Assembly (NCBI GenBank): GCA_030704615.1
Contig: CM060731.1
Location: 49,104,001-49,168,000 of the forward strand
Direction of reading: 5' to 3'
From: Takakia lepidozioides
Taxonomy: Eukaryota > Streptophyta > Takakiopsida > Takakiales > Takakiaceae
DNA length: 64,000 nucleotides
Notes under the pieces: model-generated
What the model was told of the DNA's origin: nothing
What the model saw: the letters and a program-made list of their open reading frames with translations, nothing else
Databases searched by the model: none
Position numbers and translations under genes: made by a program
Shown: in pieces, positions 22,401-35,522 of the stretch
How positions within the stretch are numbered: position 1 is the first letter of the stretch
How the letters are laid out: each line of letters opens with the position of its first letter

Positions 22401-25400
22401 AGATAGAAGGCAGGGTGTTTGTGGCATTGTGGCCTCTTTATGTGTAAGAGACTGGCAGAGTTACAGCAGGCTGCAGCCTTCTAACAATTTCTTTATGCTA
22501 CAAAATGAAGAGTGGAGTCTGGAGGATGGCATTGGGGTAAAGGTTTAGACTGTCCTCTGGATATACTGTGTAGGTAGCAACATCTGAGTGCTGACTTTTC
22601 AAATGGCTGTACATGATTCTTAGGTCTCTGCACTCCAGCAGCCGCAACCTAACCAGATACTTGGCCAGAACACCGCCACGCTGCAGCAACAACAATTGAT
22701 ACAGCAACAACTCCTGCAGCAAGCAAAACAACAGCAGGTGGACCGTCAGAACTTGGTTGATCAGGAATGGCTTGTTTAGCAGGTCACGAGGGAGTATCTC
22801 AATTGATTCCCCACTGGTGACATGCTTTAGACATTTGAAACTTCCTCCATGGGATCAAAGTAGCTGCTTTAAGGTCCATTCTAGCACCTTCTTCATTTCT
22901 CATGAGACCATACCATCTCAGGCACTGACATACTTTTGTAGTATTCCTGGCAGCAGCAGCAGCAGCCAACGCAGAGCCAGTCACAACTGTCCCAGCCATC
23001 AACTCAACAGCCATCCCAGCAGGGGCAACAGCAGGCAGTGTCTGGGCAGCAGTCACAGCAGCAACGAGTCCAGCCCCCAGGTAGGTGCCTCATCCGCTTC
23101 AGTTTCCTTCCGACTTGTATGTAGTTTGCTAATCTACAAGGAAGCAATCCTCCCATTAGTTATCTTGGTTCCGAGTGGCTGGACATCAAATTGCGGGTGA
23201 CAAATGCAGTACTTCTGGTATATCAGGCTTTTAGAAGTGACCTCAAAATGAGGAATCTTTACAGAAGTTGCTGCAATAGGAAAAATGGTTACTGGCGGCA
23301 GAAAATTGTGCTGTGGAAAGGCTGAAATTTCCTCCTCTAGCATCTTATATAACCCTTGAGGTTGCAATCCCTTGCCCAACATTCTGTTCTCCACATGTTC
23401 ACAGATAAATGGTACCTCTAGCTTCTTGGCTGTCACAGCTCCTGGTTAAGATCTGGTCAAAGCATCCTTCTTCCTTAATTTAAACAGTCAGCATTGAAGT
23501 CAGAATCGTGCCCTGCATGTTGGGCCACATCATGTCGTTTGCAAATTGATGGGAAGACAATTCTCCACAGGGGGCCTTATGCAGCAGCAGCAGCAACAAC
23601 AACAAAGCCTGTTTGACCAGAAGTCACAGCTGCTTCATGCGCAACAGCAACGTGTGCTCCCTGAGCCATCCACTGGTATTACCATTGCCTTCGTCGTGAT
23701 AGTGAGACTGATGCCTTGGCCTTCATACACTCATGGACACATCTTGTTCAAAGTTGATGAAACATCTTACAGGTGTTCTGAGGTTCGACAGGGTGCCCCA
23801 AAAGGTTATTGAAGTACTAATAAGGAGCAGGGTGTGTTTGTGTACCCAACCCAGAGATACACATGCTGCGGGAAATACTGACTGATTTTTCTGATAAATG
23901 CAGCATCAGTGGACTCGTCACATTCAGGGCCATCAGGTCTTGTGGACCAACGCGATGTTGTTTGGCCTAAGGTGATTCTCTGCTTCTGTGGGCATGATTG
24001 TGGGATCGATTATAATCAATGGTGAACGCTTGAAAGTATGTTCTGAATATGGCTGGTGGGTTTTCTTGATGACATTCATTGGATGAGAACAACTCTGCAT
24101 GCCTTTGGCACAAGTCATCGTTTTATTCTTACATTGTGTGGCTTAAGTAACTTCCGTTCAGGAGTGCACAGTTTTGACCTTTATCGATGGTCTGAGGCTG
24201 TCAATTATGCTTACCTGACAAGTGGAAGTAGTTGAGAATGCTCAAACATGATAATAATACTCATCTTACTACCAGCTGTAGTGACACCTTAACCCCAACA
24301 TGCTGCCTTGCAATCTTCTGATCTGTTATAACTTATAACCCTTGTTTGACCAGCTGCAAGTGTTGAAGGAAAGGTACTTGCAAGACATGAATGAACTCTA
24401 CAGCATGCTCTCAAGTCGCAGCGCACAGGTTGGTCTCTTCAATCTTTCCTAGCATTGTTTTTGTTACCCTCTTCTCTTGTCCAGCTCATTGGTGTTTCTT
24501 TTGGCCAAAGAAAAGAGCATACTTGACTATCATTAACAGAATTCTCTGCACAATTTAGCATCAGTTGGGAGTGTTCCCTATGAAAATGCACAGGCACTTC
24601 GAGGCATGGGAGATTTCGGTTTTTAGGTCTCAATTATGTCTTCACTCTGCGCATGAATCTTACTCTCAAGATCCTCATTTTCTGAGATTCTTTGAGCGAT
24701 AATACTAAACAAAGGCTAAATTAAGGACTTCAAAAAAATGTAGCTGCAGTGGGCAGTATCCAGGTAGTGCCTAAGAGAGACACTCTACGCTGTACCAGGT
24801 TTTCATTATATTTACATTGCGTTCTTTAAAGGAGGAGTATGCCAATATTAGAGAAGACGGCCCCCTTGGCTTGTCTACCTAGATACGCTTTCAACTCCGC
24901 AATCTTGGGTAGTCCAGCTATTTTGGAGAGATTGGCGAGATAGCAGAGAAAGACACCGAAGTTTTCCTTCAATTTCCTTTGAATTTGAGGATTGTTATGG
25001 AAGGGTTTTGCACATCATGTAGAGATGGATCAACCTGCATCTCTTGGATCTCTAGGGTTGGACAAAATGTGTAGAGTATTGTTTAATGGCCTCACAGAAG
25101 TGATAAGCAGCTATCCACATGGACATTCATAGGAGGATATTGCAGTGTTGTTGCTATGTTGCACTACTGTGCAGTTGAAGGTTTATGAGTTACAAATTTG
25201 TCAGGGTTGCTTCTGTGCAGCCAATGCCTGCTGAGCAACTACAGAAGCTGAAGCACTACAAGGACGTCCTGCATCGCATGATCCCCTATTTGCGGGTATC
25301 AAAGGAGCGAGTGCCCAAAGAGTTCAACCAGGACAAAGTGGATGCTTTTGAAAAGCAGATTGTGAGTATAATGGAGACCTTCAAGAAGCGACGACAACCA

Positions 25401-25556
25401 CAGCAACAACAGCCTTCTGATGGCCCGTCTGGGTCTGGACAGCTCCAGTCATCTGTGCAGCAACAAATGCCTGGGCAGCACTCAGATCAAAGCAGTTTGG
25501 CCAAAGGTTTGCCACAGTCACAATCGCAGTCACAGCAGCAGCAACAACCGCAGTTG
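19483..25556 (+). repeat. segmental duplication, downstream copy
   Basis: Partner of 8037-12765. It contains the 5' region and exons 1-11 of the full MED15 gene. At 19768-19784, where the other copy has an 801-bp MITE, this copy has only TAAACCCTTAACGTTAA. That is about ten bases resembling the MITE left end, followed by a second TTAA. Confidence 0.9.
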
Positions 25557-28500
25557 GTATGCAATCATGACTCTGTGTTGGATCACCAATATGTAATTTC
25601 TGCAGCTCTTATCTCTGTTTTTTGGTGAAAGGGCAACATTTTACATTTCTGAACATCCTCACAAAGACAGCAGCAAGAGACCCACCTCTGCTGTTATTCA
25701 ACAATTCTCACATTCTCCAAAGGTAATGTAATATGGGTCATTTACAGTTGAAACTGCACAAAAGCATGGAGAGCATCTGTTCCTCTTTGGTATTTTCCAG
25801 ATGTCTATGTCCTTGTTCTTTAACAAGGTCACTCGCTCAACCCAGCTGCCTTGTTACAGCAGAGGGTGAGAGCAGCTGCAGTGGAATCAACCTCGTACTT
25901 TCTAGTATGATCTCATGAGGGCCACCACTTCTCTAGTATACCTCATTTCACCCTGTAGTTTTCCCGGGTCATTCGCATGCTTTGTACCTGGGTACCTTAC
26001 GCCTTGTCTGCAATGGGAGCCTGCATCAATGCATAACCTGTGAATTAGGTCCAGTTGTTGGTGACTTGTTTGTGAGATCTCGCGGTTGCCACTTGCTCCC
26101 TCCTTGTTCACACATTCTAGTTCTGTACATGACAGGTTCAAAATTAGTTTGTCTTTGGGTGTACTTACAAAAGTATTGTTTACTCTGTCTGTTGTGGGAT
26201 GCAGAGTGGTCAATCTCTCCAGCAAATTCAGGGCAGCAATCAAGGTGCCCAGTCACAGCAACAGCAGCAGCTTCTCTCTCAAATGCAGCAGCAGGACAAG
26301 CATGCCCAGCAGCTCCAGCAGCTCAGTGCAGGAGTCCAAGCCAATGGGAGTACACTTCAGTCTGCAACTAATCCATTAGCATCACTACAGCAGAATGTCC
26401 CTCTCCAGCAGAGTGTTGGTGGGGCCTCTTTGCAAGCAACTGGTGTGCCTTCAAGTGGTTCAATTCCATCCAATGGTCCTACCTCCTTAGGGCAGAGTCA
26501 ACTGAGTGTGGTTAGTCCGTTTCTCTCTGTTTCTTGTGGTGAAATGCACAACCTAGTTGACTTACAGTCATAGTATGTCCTTCTGCTCTTGTGGTGGCAT
26601 TTGCGGCTTGGTTCACTTAGTTGATTACCATGTCCTGCCTTCTTCCCTGCCTCCTCAAAGCAGAATCGTATGCCAGTGGGCAGTCAAAACGTTCCAACTG
26701 TTTTTGTAGCTATAAGAGCTGGACTCTTGTATGCAACCAACTGCAAGTCGGTACACAATAGGATTGTCAGCTAAAGATGTATTAGGATCCCTTTGCGACT
26801 TCAAGTATGCAAGGATAGAAGTTTCACACAGCTAGACAGAAAAGAGGAGAAAAGAGGCGGACATCAGAAAGCACAACATTCTTTCCTTAGTCCAAAGGAA
26901 AGAGAGGAGTTAAAGATAAGGAGACCCGAGAGAAATGGTCACAAAGAGAATTCAAATTGGCCTAAATCAAGATGGAATGCCTGGTGAAGTTAAGCTACCA
27001 AACCACAGAGACACAAAAGTTGTTCCAACTTTCCTCCACCATCATGTGGTTTTCCCAGGTTCCTGCTCTCCTTCCTCCATCATGATGGATAACCAAGTCT
27101 GCAAGAAAGCATGGGAATGTCTACTGCATTATCAACCAGCTTGGAAGGTTTTGCTTCATGAACTATTGAACTAAGAACCACTGAACTAGAATCTTGCTCT
27201 CTAGCTCTATAGGATCCTTGCAGCAAAGATCGAACCAGTGGTCGCCTGCACTGGAGTGGCATTTTTTCAATCCAAAGATAGGGTCGCTAGTGTTGTCGCT
27301 TGGCACTCGCAGCCCCATTCGTGCTTGTTTGCTGGTGCCCTAACTCCAGTTGTTGATAATTTGCTGTTAATGTCAAACCAAAAGGTGTTCATGGTTTGCA
27401 GCAAGGTGGCGGAGTCAATTCCCTGCAGGGAAGTGGGGTTCACTCTTTGCAACCCAGTGGAATCAACCCACTTCAACAAAGTGGTGTGAATGCACTACAG
27501 CAAGGTGGTGTGAGTGCACTCCAGCAGAATGGAGTCAATGCTGCGCAACAGAATGGGGTCAATGCTCTCCAGCAAAGCGGAGCGAATCCAATGCTACAAA
27601 GTGGGCTCAATGTGCATCAACAAGGTGGGGTCGCTGGGTTGCAGCAAGGTGGTGTTAATCCCCTCCAAAATCAAGGTGGGAGCATCCAGCAGCAAATGCT
27701 GAAGCAGCAGCAGGAGCAGCACCAACAGCTTATGCAGGCACAGCAGGCCCAACAGCAACGCCTCTTCCAAAATCAAGAGCTTGTTAAACTGGTTGGTTTG
27801 GATGCCAATGCCTAAATGAGCAAGTATCATTGCCAATTTGAAATGTATAAACTTTGTAGACAGTTGACTATTCGACTGTTGCCGTTTGTTCTACCCAAGA
27901 AATTCGAGGAGTGAATCTGTTTGCTGTGTTGTTTTGCAAATGAATGTCCTGTCACATCATTTCCTTATGTATGTAGTACATAGTGGCCCTCATGAGCTTA
28001 AGCTGCTATGGAACAGCTACCAGCTTAATGTGAGCTTGTGAGTTGCCATTTCCTTTGTCTGCCTGTTGAAGACACAAAATTTTCTTTTGACGATTGGTGG
28101 GGGAACAGCAATTGCAGCAACAGCAAATACAGCAGCAGCAACTGTTGCAACAGCAGCAGCAGCGGCAGATGCAGCAGCAGCTTCAAAAGAATCAGGCTGC
28201 CGCCCAGCTCCAAACATTTCATGCTCAGCAACAGGTTAACCCTGAAACATGTAACTTTGAGAGTAAGCTCGCTTTGCTTAGCATTGCAGCTGTAGCCTAA
28301 ATTCTGTCATCTGCTTTCTCTTTTTTTGTTTGATCCCCACACTTTTAAGGAATTGTTCTCTTTTCTTCATCTGTTATATTGAGCTAAACATTACCTGTTG
28401 TAGCATGACTTGATAGCTTCTGCTACTTGGTTTTCAAAACTCTGTTATGATTTGCTTGAATTCTCTTCTTGTGAACCCTTAAGGGCCCAGGAGACCCATT

Positions 28501-31500
28501 TCGGGTTTTGAAGAAGTAGATTTTCCTGCGTACTTTTTGCAGTTCTTAATTTGTTTAATGGTTCCAACTACAATTCAACTTATGACAAGGTGGCCCACCC
28601 CCTAGTGCATTCTCTGACCTGTAGATTTGTTTGTAAACGTAGGGGTCATGAAATTTGTGCATGCAGGAGGGGCCATGCATAGTTGACTGTCTACGTGGCG
28701 AGGCATAAGTGGCCATTTGGCCCCACTCAGGGGCCCACATTGTAAATTCCACCCTTGGATCAGAATGTTTCCTACCAAGCTCATTATTGTAGTGCATTCC
28801 ACACCTTCACCGCCTGGATTTACTGAAACATCTCATTATGAAGGAATCAATGCTGGCATTGGCTCACATTGAATTGCCGAGTTATGGAGGTCATTTTGAC
28901 TCCACCTCAAACACATACAAGGATCCTAATTAGAAAAAAGATTGTTTGACTTGAAATTATCATGGCTAGAATACCATACCACATTTCTATGTGGGAGGCG
29001 GGAGCAGGAAAAATCAATCCGCCACTCTAACAGCTTGGTCAAAGCTCAATTTCATACTTTGCAAAACCCGAAAACGAAAACCTCCCCCGACTCAAACACT
29101 ATAGGTAGGTGTGTAGCCTCAGTTAACTGGCAAGAGGTTACTTCTTTGGGGGGTGAAATGTGCCTAATGGCGGGCCCTTAAGGGTTAATGAAGTTCTCAG
29201 TTTGTTTGATGAGCTGTCCCTAATACCGATGGTTAACAAGTGCAGCAGCAACAGCATCAACAACAGTTGTCAGACTTCAATTCAGACTTGAAGGTGGATG
29301 CTCTCAAGGCCAAGCAAGCCGCTGTTCAGAAGGTTACATGTTTCCCACATTCTGTCAATTTTCTGTAGAAATTATTTTTTGTTTGAAGTATAGGTGGCAT
29401 TGGGGTTTTAGTAGCAGCTTACACTTACGTTGTGTTCGACAAAGCCTCTCTGGACCTCTCACTCGTAGTCCTTTGCCCCTAATAATGAATTCTCAGCCTC
29501 TAACAATTAAATGCAGGATGAAAAGTTTTGTTTGCTTCACTTGCAGAACACAATCTGAGATAAGGAGGTACGTAGGTGTTTATTCTAGAGATTCACATTT
29601 GTTCTCAACAGCACCCTAGTTATCAACAGTCTCACACTGGGTTTTCCTCCATTGATCATGTGGGACAGGTCTTAATGCAGCAGCAGCAAATTAAACAGCG
29701 GCAGCTTTACCAGCAGCAGCTGCAGCAGCAACAGCTAAAAGTGGGTTCCCCACAGTTGGTATCCTCTCCCCAGTTGATGCAGGCCCCGTCGCCCCAAATT
29801 TCACAGCAGCTGTCTCCTCAGCCCGAACAAAGCTTCACAATGCAAATGCCAAAGGTTAGCACTCAGTTTTAATCACCTCATGCTGCCACAAATATTTTCC
29901 CATTTGGAAAATAGACTAGCAATTTTTTTCTTTCCTGCAAATACTATAGTGGGAGCATTTAAGTCCCTCCCCAGAATGCTCACCTTCTTGTCGAAGTGAA
30001 TGCAGACTGCGACACCCCCATTCCGAACACCCTCCCCTTCCACTCTTCCAGCAACCCCACCCCCGCAAGAGGAAGTCGACATGAAGGGTCCTACACCTTC
30101 CATGTCCTCTATAGCAACTCCAGGGACCATTCAAGCTCTGCAGGCGGCCATGACTGCATCAAGCAACACGCATTCTGGGGCTATCACTACTCCAGGAACT
30201 GCAGTGTCCCCACTGATGATTGACTTTTCACCAAGCCCTGCACAGATGGTAGCCACACAAGATGTGATGCAGGCATTTTCCCCAGGGACTCCTCTCCTGG
30301 ACAAATCCAACTCATCTGAACCGCCACTTGAGCGCTTGACGAGAAAGGTTGGCGTGCCTCTTTCTGTTCACTTGTGAATTCCTCTAATAAAATTTGTCGA
30401 TCCCCAGCCAATGCTGGGTTGTCTTGTGCCTTTCTACCACTTGGAAAAAGCTAGGCTGTTGTGGTAGAGCCAGAAGAGCATTCATTTTTTGAACCCATCA
30501 ACACCTAGTCAGAATGAAAGAAAGTTCATGCTCTTAATGGATGTATTTTGTGCTCTTGGAATTTGGTAGTAAAAATAGTATATGGATCAACTTGTCATAC
30601 GTCATGTCATGTGCACCAGGACTTTTAGTGGTGATTACTATTTATAGAGAAAAGCCATCTGACCTACAGGTGGAGAGTTACCTAACAAACCACATCATTT
30701 TCTATGCTGCAGATTGACTCTATGTCACCAAAAGCCCTTTGTGCAGCAGTTGGTGAAATGAATGCCGTGCTTAGTTGTTCTGACAAGCTGGCAGCGTCAG
30801 CTCCAGGTAGTGGATCACGGGCAGCAGTTGGTGAGGATTTGGCAGCCGTCACGAAGTCACGACTGCATGCACGGGCACTTGCCACCCAAGACAACAGCAA
30901 CACCAAAAAGAGGCGCCGTGTGGATTCCATAGCCCTCAACATTGTGTCCAGGGATGGGACAATCTCCAACACCCTTCAGAGGTCCTTTGATGCCGTGGAA
31001 ATGGGAACTGCCATGGTGTCCCATGTTAAGAGCCCTCGAATAAAGGTACCCTAATGTGACACTACTATGTCAGGGTCTCCTGCTGTAGGAAACACATGAT
31101 TATGCCTGTCCCTTCATGTCCAAATGAAGGAGCTCAGGAGGCCTTCAGCTTCCGGATGGTGGCCTATCTGTGGTTCCTGGGTATATGAGTGGCTGTATCA
31201 GGCTAAATGGTAGATGACATTGAGAGCTGCGAGTGTTCAATAGACTATCTTATTCCTTTTGAGGGCTAATGGTATTATCTTGGTTGAAGGTGGCTGCAAG
31301 TTTGGAAGAGGAAATAAGAGAGATCAACAGCCGCTTGATTGACACAGTTATTGAGGTTAGTGCGGAGGGCACTGAGGAAGCAGCAGCAGGAGGGAAGGAG
31401 GGAGTCGTGGTGACATGCTGTTACCAGGGGAATGCAATCAGTCCTAATGTATCATTCCTTCAGGCAAAAGAGTACTTCATGGTATGCCCAATCTGTGTTG

Positions 31501-32056
31501 GGGCTGGGTTGGTTGGCATGTATCTGTGTCTCCCTTGATCTCTTTGTGGAAAGACCTTCCAACCACTGCTCATAACTTACATTCGTACATGATGGCAGGT
31601 GCGAATGGCGCCACTCTTTTTGATAGTCCCGCCTAATTATCCTGACTGTTCACCAAATGTTTGGGGTGAACATACACCCCGTGACGCCAGGTACCTGTCA
31701 CGCAATGTCTTACAAGACTTGACCCATCTGTTGGAGTAGCTAAAAAATGTCTCAACCCAAGGATATTTGTAACATGGTGGAGCTTAATGTGATGTAATCC
31801 CCAGTTGAAATATTAACATGCTTTGTCTACAAATTGGTCGTTTATGCTGTACAGCCATCCTGTTGCCATAGCAACACGCGAGGAGTTTGCGCGGGCTGTG
31901 AGAATTTTACCAAGCCCAGTGTCCTTGGAATCCATTGCCAGATGTTGGGATGAGTGTGCACGCAATGCACTTACTGAGGTTGCAACATACCATGGAGGTG
32001 GCAATATAAGCACAAGCATCGGCGTATGGGAGTCATCTTGTGTGACTGTACCATAG
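20314..32056 (+). CDS. MED15: Mediator of RNA polymerase II transcription subunit 15
   Basis: MED15 is a tail-module subunit of nuclear Mediator that receives signals from transcription activators through its KIX domain. Twenty-one exons with consistent phases total 3924 nt (1307 residues; Arabidopsis MED15a is about 1335): 20314-20375, 20800-20911, 21110-21224, 21510-21892, 22156-22269, 22624-22737, 22954-23080, 23571-23675, 23904-23971, 24354-24428, 25221-25556, 26205-26510, 27402-27791, 28109-28234, 29246-29332, 29612-29854, 30006-30347, 30713-31045, 31290-31481, 31599-31690, 31855-32056. Residues 1-96 are KIX (DTLQRHMPVTGQDGVDEL, DYLRKISLKML). Residues 97-378 are glutamine-rich. Central helices follow at 379-480 (LKHYKDVLHRMIPYLRVSKE). 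An octapeptide repeat spans 640-769. The C-terminal half carries SPQL...SPQISQQLSPQ, SMSPKALCAAVGEMN, SAPGSGSRAAVGEDL, LEEEIREINSRLIDTV and a final SLESIARCWDECARNAL. The start ATG gives the usual MDN-W-R N-terminus. A MITE lies in intron 14. A small extra exon between exons 12 and 13 is possible. Confidence 0.93.
27402..27791 (+). repeat. octapeptide repeat within MED15 exon 13
   Basis: This single exon encodes about eleven imperfect copies of an eight-residue unit of the form QQ-x-G-V-N-x-L (for example QQSGVNALQQGGVSAL). A glutamine-rich tail QQQMLKQQQEQHQQL follows. The repeat is visible in the DNA as a CAGCAAGGTGGNGTCAAT-like 24-bp unit. I do not recall this array in angiosperm MED15; that needs a comparison. 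Confidence 0.8.
28476..29184. mobile_element. TTAA-flanked MITE, copy C, in a MED15 intron
   Basis: A 709-bp element with inverted ends CCCTTAAGGGCCC and GGGCCCTTAAGGG. It is flanked by TTAA on the right (29185-29188) and TGAA, probably a mutated TTAA, on the left (28472-28475). It lies between MED15 exons 28109-28234 and 29246-29332. It has no coding frame and leaves both splice sites untouched; the acceptor is about 60 bp from its right end. Confidence 0.65.
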
Positions 32057-32877
32057 AAAGATGTCTTTGCTCATCCAGCTTGAGCCAAAGCTTTGAGGTC
32101 CCTCTATTCACGGGTGGCCTCCTGCTACAGTGCCTTTGGAGAGTTCTCTGTTGTGTATGTCTCTTACCCTATTGCCAGACTTGTCGAGCCATGCCAATGG
32201 CGCTTATGTAGTGAGGGTGATAAATTCACATTTCACAACCAACACTACCGATGGGTGTACAATATCCTTATCAACCAGACTTGTACCTACATCTGGTTTT
32301 GTGCAAAGTAAGACGAGGGAGGGTCATCCTGGCAGCATGCAAGCGCTCTCAATTGTTGCATGAGTTGTGCAGAGCATGCAACAGAGTCACTATTTTTGTT
32401 GTCTGAAGCTAACTATTACTTGTAGTTACAATCCCAGCTAAGACATTGATCCATTCCTATGATGCTTCAAGTGTTATACTATTTGATAGAGTACAAGCAG
32501 CTTGATCTTACAAAAAGCAAGTGATTTTATCATACTTATTTCTTCTTTCAAATAAATTGCACAGCGACAACCACTCGCATGGCAGCCTTGTTTCCTAACA
32601 TCATTGAGCACAACAAACATTAATCTTTTCCAAGTAACCTTGTCATGATCATGGAGGTCATATGTTTGATGTTTATTCTTGAGTGATATGGAAGCATGCT
32701 GGAGGTGCATCATTCTGAATTGTGCCGGTATCAACCAATTTGATGACGCCGAGCTGCAAATGTGACAGCGACGTGTGACTCTTTGTAGAATCGAGATCTG
32801 GAAAACTAACAATTTCTGTGTGGCCCTCTTATATGCATACTGTAAAACCTCACCTGTCACTCTTTCTCTTTGAGCAC
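32057..32877. other. MED15 3' flank
   Basis: Downstream of the MED15 stop. Presumably contains its 3' UTR and polyadenylation region, which I cannot place. No other gene seen. Confidence 0.5.
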
Positions 32878-33066
32878 TTGAGCAGGTAGCCCAGTGGTTG
32901 GGTGTTTGTGCCTTGCCTGTGCATAACCTAGGTGATCCCGGGTTCAATCCTTCAACATGTGCCTTCAGACCGTCCATTGGGCCCTCGATGGCCTGTGTGT
33001 TGAGCAGTAGGCTCTGTAAATTCACTGGACGTTAAAGAATCTTTATCTTTATCTTATCTTATCTTT
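32878..33066 (+). mobile_element. tRNA-derived SINE, plus strand
   Basis: A-box TAGCCCAGTGG (32887-32897) and B-box GGTTCAATCC (32941-32950) are at tRNA-like spacing. They are followed by a non-tRNA body and a simple tail of TTATC/TTTATC repeats (about 33040-33066). This is the classic plant SINE layout. The 5' end is approximate and I could not identify target duplications with confidence. Confidence 0.75.
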
Positions 33067-35522
33067 CACCTTGTGGTTCATGTAATCTCTCTTTTGGAAA
33101 TGGTGACAAATTCTTTTCTTGGTCAACCTGTAATGTAGTCCAATGACTCTTTGTATGTCTTTCCCCATTCAGCATGAATTCTTGGAAACTCGGAACTAAT
33201 TGATGCCGCAACTGATCATCGTTGCACAGAGGTAAATAACCAGACTCAATGCCCAGAATTACAAGCATCACATGTTCAATGGTAATAAGTGAAACCTTGA
33301 ACCAAATATTAATCTGCAATGTTATGTGCTGAAACAATGTTGTTTGTTATGTTTCCCACTGTCAGAATCTCTAGTTATGAAGTTATAGATTGACTTACCA
33401 AGATGTCGATGAGCATTCAATGCATTAGTAGCTAATGAAGCATTTCTTCACAATAGGCTTTCAATTTAGAGGGCCAAGTATCACTATGAGTTTGTGACTC
33501 ACTTTCTCCAACTAAAAAAATACCAAAGAAAAGAAACACCTCAAAACAAGTTAGTAGCTGTGAATATATTTGCTTCTTCATTCATCCAGCAGGATGGTAC
33601 TCTCTCTGTTATTTGTCTGTGGGGGGGTCGTCCCTCACCAGGTGGTGTGCTTGCTTTATGGCCCTGTGGGGTTTTATTTTTCCCCTCATCAGATAAAATA
33701 ATATTGGGGCTTCATCCCCTTCATCAAAAAAAAAAAACTATTGATAGATTAATCAACCTTATTGTATTTGGGGTCTCCATGTAATTAACAGGCGCATGAG
33801 TTAAAAGTAAGGCATTGGAGTAGAATCACATATTTTATTGCCTACACTAGTGTGGACTATCAATATTGAACTCACCTAAAGTGTGAGAGCGAAGGGGAGA
33901 GCTTGCCTGTACCAGCTTGAGCCTTGGAGCACTGCGTACAACAAAGAGGGGCATTTTTAGGGTTTCAAAGGAAATGAAAGGTAGCTGGAGCCCAGAAGGG
34001 CCCATGGGCATTGGGTGTCTATTTTGTAATTTTACTCTTAAGAACATAAATGTTTTCTCTTCTCATGTGCCTAATTCTAAAAAAATTATAGCATGAAGAT
34101 GCCTAATTTGAGAAATTGTTTTCAAATCGTGCCTAATTTTGTGATTGATTGATAATATTAGCGCAAAAATGCCTAAACGGTTGTCCAGGGACGGTATGTC
34201 AGTTCGAACTTGCAAGTAGCATCAGTAGTAATAAGTAGAAGTCCATGATCCATGCAACCAAACACTCCCTGGTAAGCCCATTTCTGACTTTTCCAGATAG
34301 AAAAAATTCCCAAATATTCTAAAGTACATGTGCAGAAAATATTCCAAAGTGAAACGTCAATGTTCTCGGCGTTGCAAAGCACCGTTGATCCATGCGATAA
34401 AAGGGAGAATGTACTGAGTAAAAAGAGGGAAAAAAGAAGAAAACAATGGTGTTCACACTTGAACGTTGACACTTGACACCTATACTACAGATTCATACTT
34501 ACGAGAACCAATTCCCAAATTCAATGCACATGAAGAATATTTTGGCAAATTCCTTGCATGCATGAAAACCAGATATGGCAAATGATCTTTAACAAGCCTG
34601 GTCCCTTTCTTTGAAAAAATAAAAGAGGTCTGCTGGAATCTCTGAGATCTCGCAAGAATCCGCGAGGTCCCGCTAGAATCTCCCGAAATTTTCTTTCATT
34701 CGGGTATGATGTTGATTTCAACGAGCCAACGATCTGGATCAAGATCACCAAGATCGATCTCTTCCCACGAGACAAGCCCTCTTCTTCTCTCGAGAGGATG
34801 TCTGGGGAGGACTATTTAAACACAAAGCAGACAAGTCATAAGCACATTGCAACAGTTCCTGGAGCTTGGTGCTTCTAGTTTTAAGTCACTTGTATCAACC
34901 CTCAATTGCGCTGTAGAGCTTAGATTCTTGCAACGGCCATTGACTCCTGCTGTTACTGATTTGTTCTTCCGTAGTGTACTGGTGATTGGAAAATTGCTCT
35001 GGATGGACGACTTCTTCTCTCCATGACTGTTTTCCGTGGCCTCTGCTTGGTGGTACTGTATCTAGACAGTCCTAATATAAGAGCTCCAGATGCAGCACAG
35101 CTTGCAGTGGAGATGGGTTTTGGGTTCTTGGTTTGATGGGGGTGCTGGCATAGACGTAGTCCAATAGTCCTGGCAATGATCTGATCAGCTACACGACGTT
35201 ATGTTGATTATTTTCCTGCCGGATGGATCAAGGGATGAGGCCTGTTGCTCATGAGCTTAGAATGAATCTGAGCTCTTACTCACCGTCCTGGGTTGTGAGG
35301 GAGGGTCTGGATGCAGGCTGCCAATCGGGTATTTATTTTCTCTCTTTTATTTATGCATTCTAGAGATTTTTCTATTTAAGCGCTACACTGCACTTGCGAA
35401 ATACTACAAGTTTGTTTTAAACCTCATAGTGGTGTTGGAAAACTAGGTGTTATTGAGCTCAATATTATAAAAATGCTGGAAATGAATAATGTCACATATC
35501 CTTTGTGCATACAGCACCACAT
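33067..35522. other. no gene recognised
   Basis: No supported gene. A homopolymer A-run lies near 33727. A short 20-bp tandem motif (GAATC-x-C-x-GAGATCTCGCAA type) lies near 34635-34690, and a TATA-like CTATTTAAAC near 34812. The last ~90 bp (35430-35522), read on the minus strand, may continue the copia protease/integrase gene interrupted by the gypsy insertion (DVVLYAQRICDIIHFQ). This is weak. Confidence 0.4.

Noticed and set aside
25671-25722. Possible extra MED15 exon beginning CAGCAAGAGACC
   Set aside because: It has AG and GT borders but is 52 nt long, which would break the frame that is otherwise consistent across all 21 exons.
26665-26710. Possible extra MED15 exon (NRMPVGSQNVPT)
   Set aside because: The sequence looks MED15-like after an AG, but I see no good GT donor in the right phase; left as a possibility only.
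32881-32955. Functional tRNA gene
   Set aside because: A and B boxes are present, but the acceptor and anticodon arms do not pair convincingly and a SINE body and tail follow.
34800-34900. Promoter of an unseen gene (CTATTTAAAC)
   Set aside because: No coding frame follows within the next kilobase before the gypsy LTR; a TATA-like word alone is not enough.
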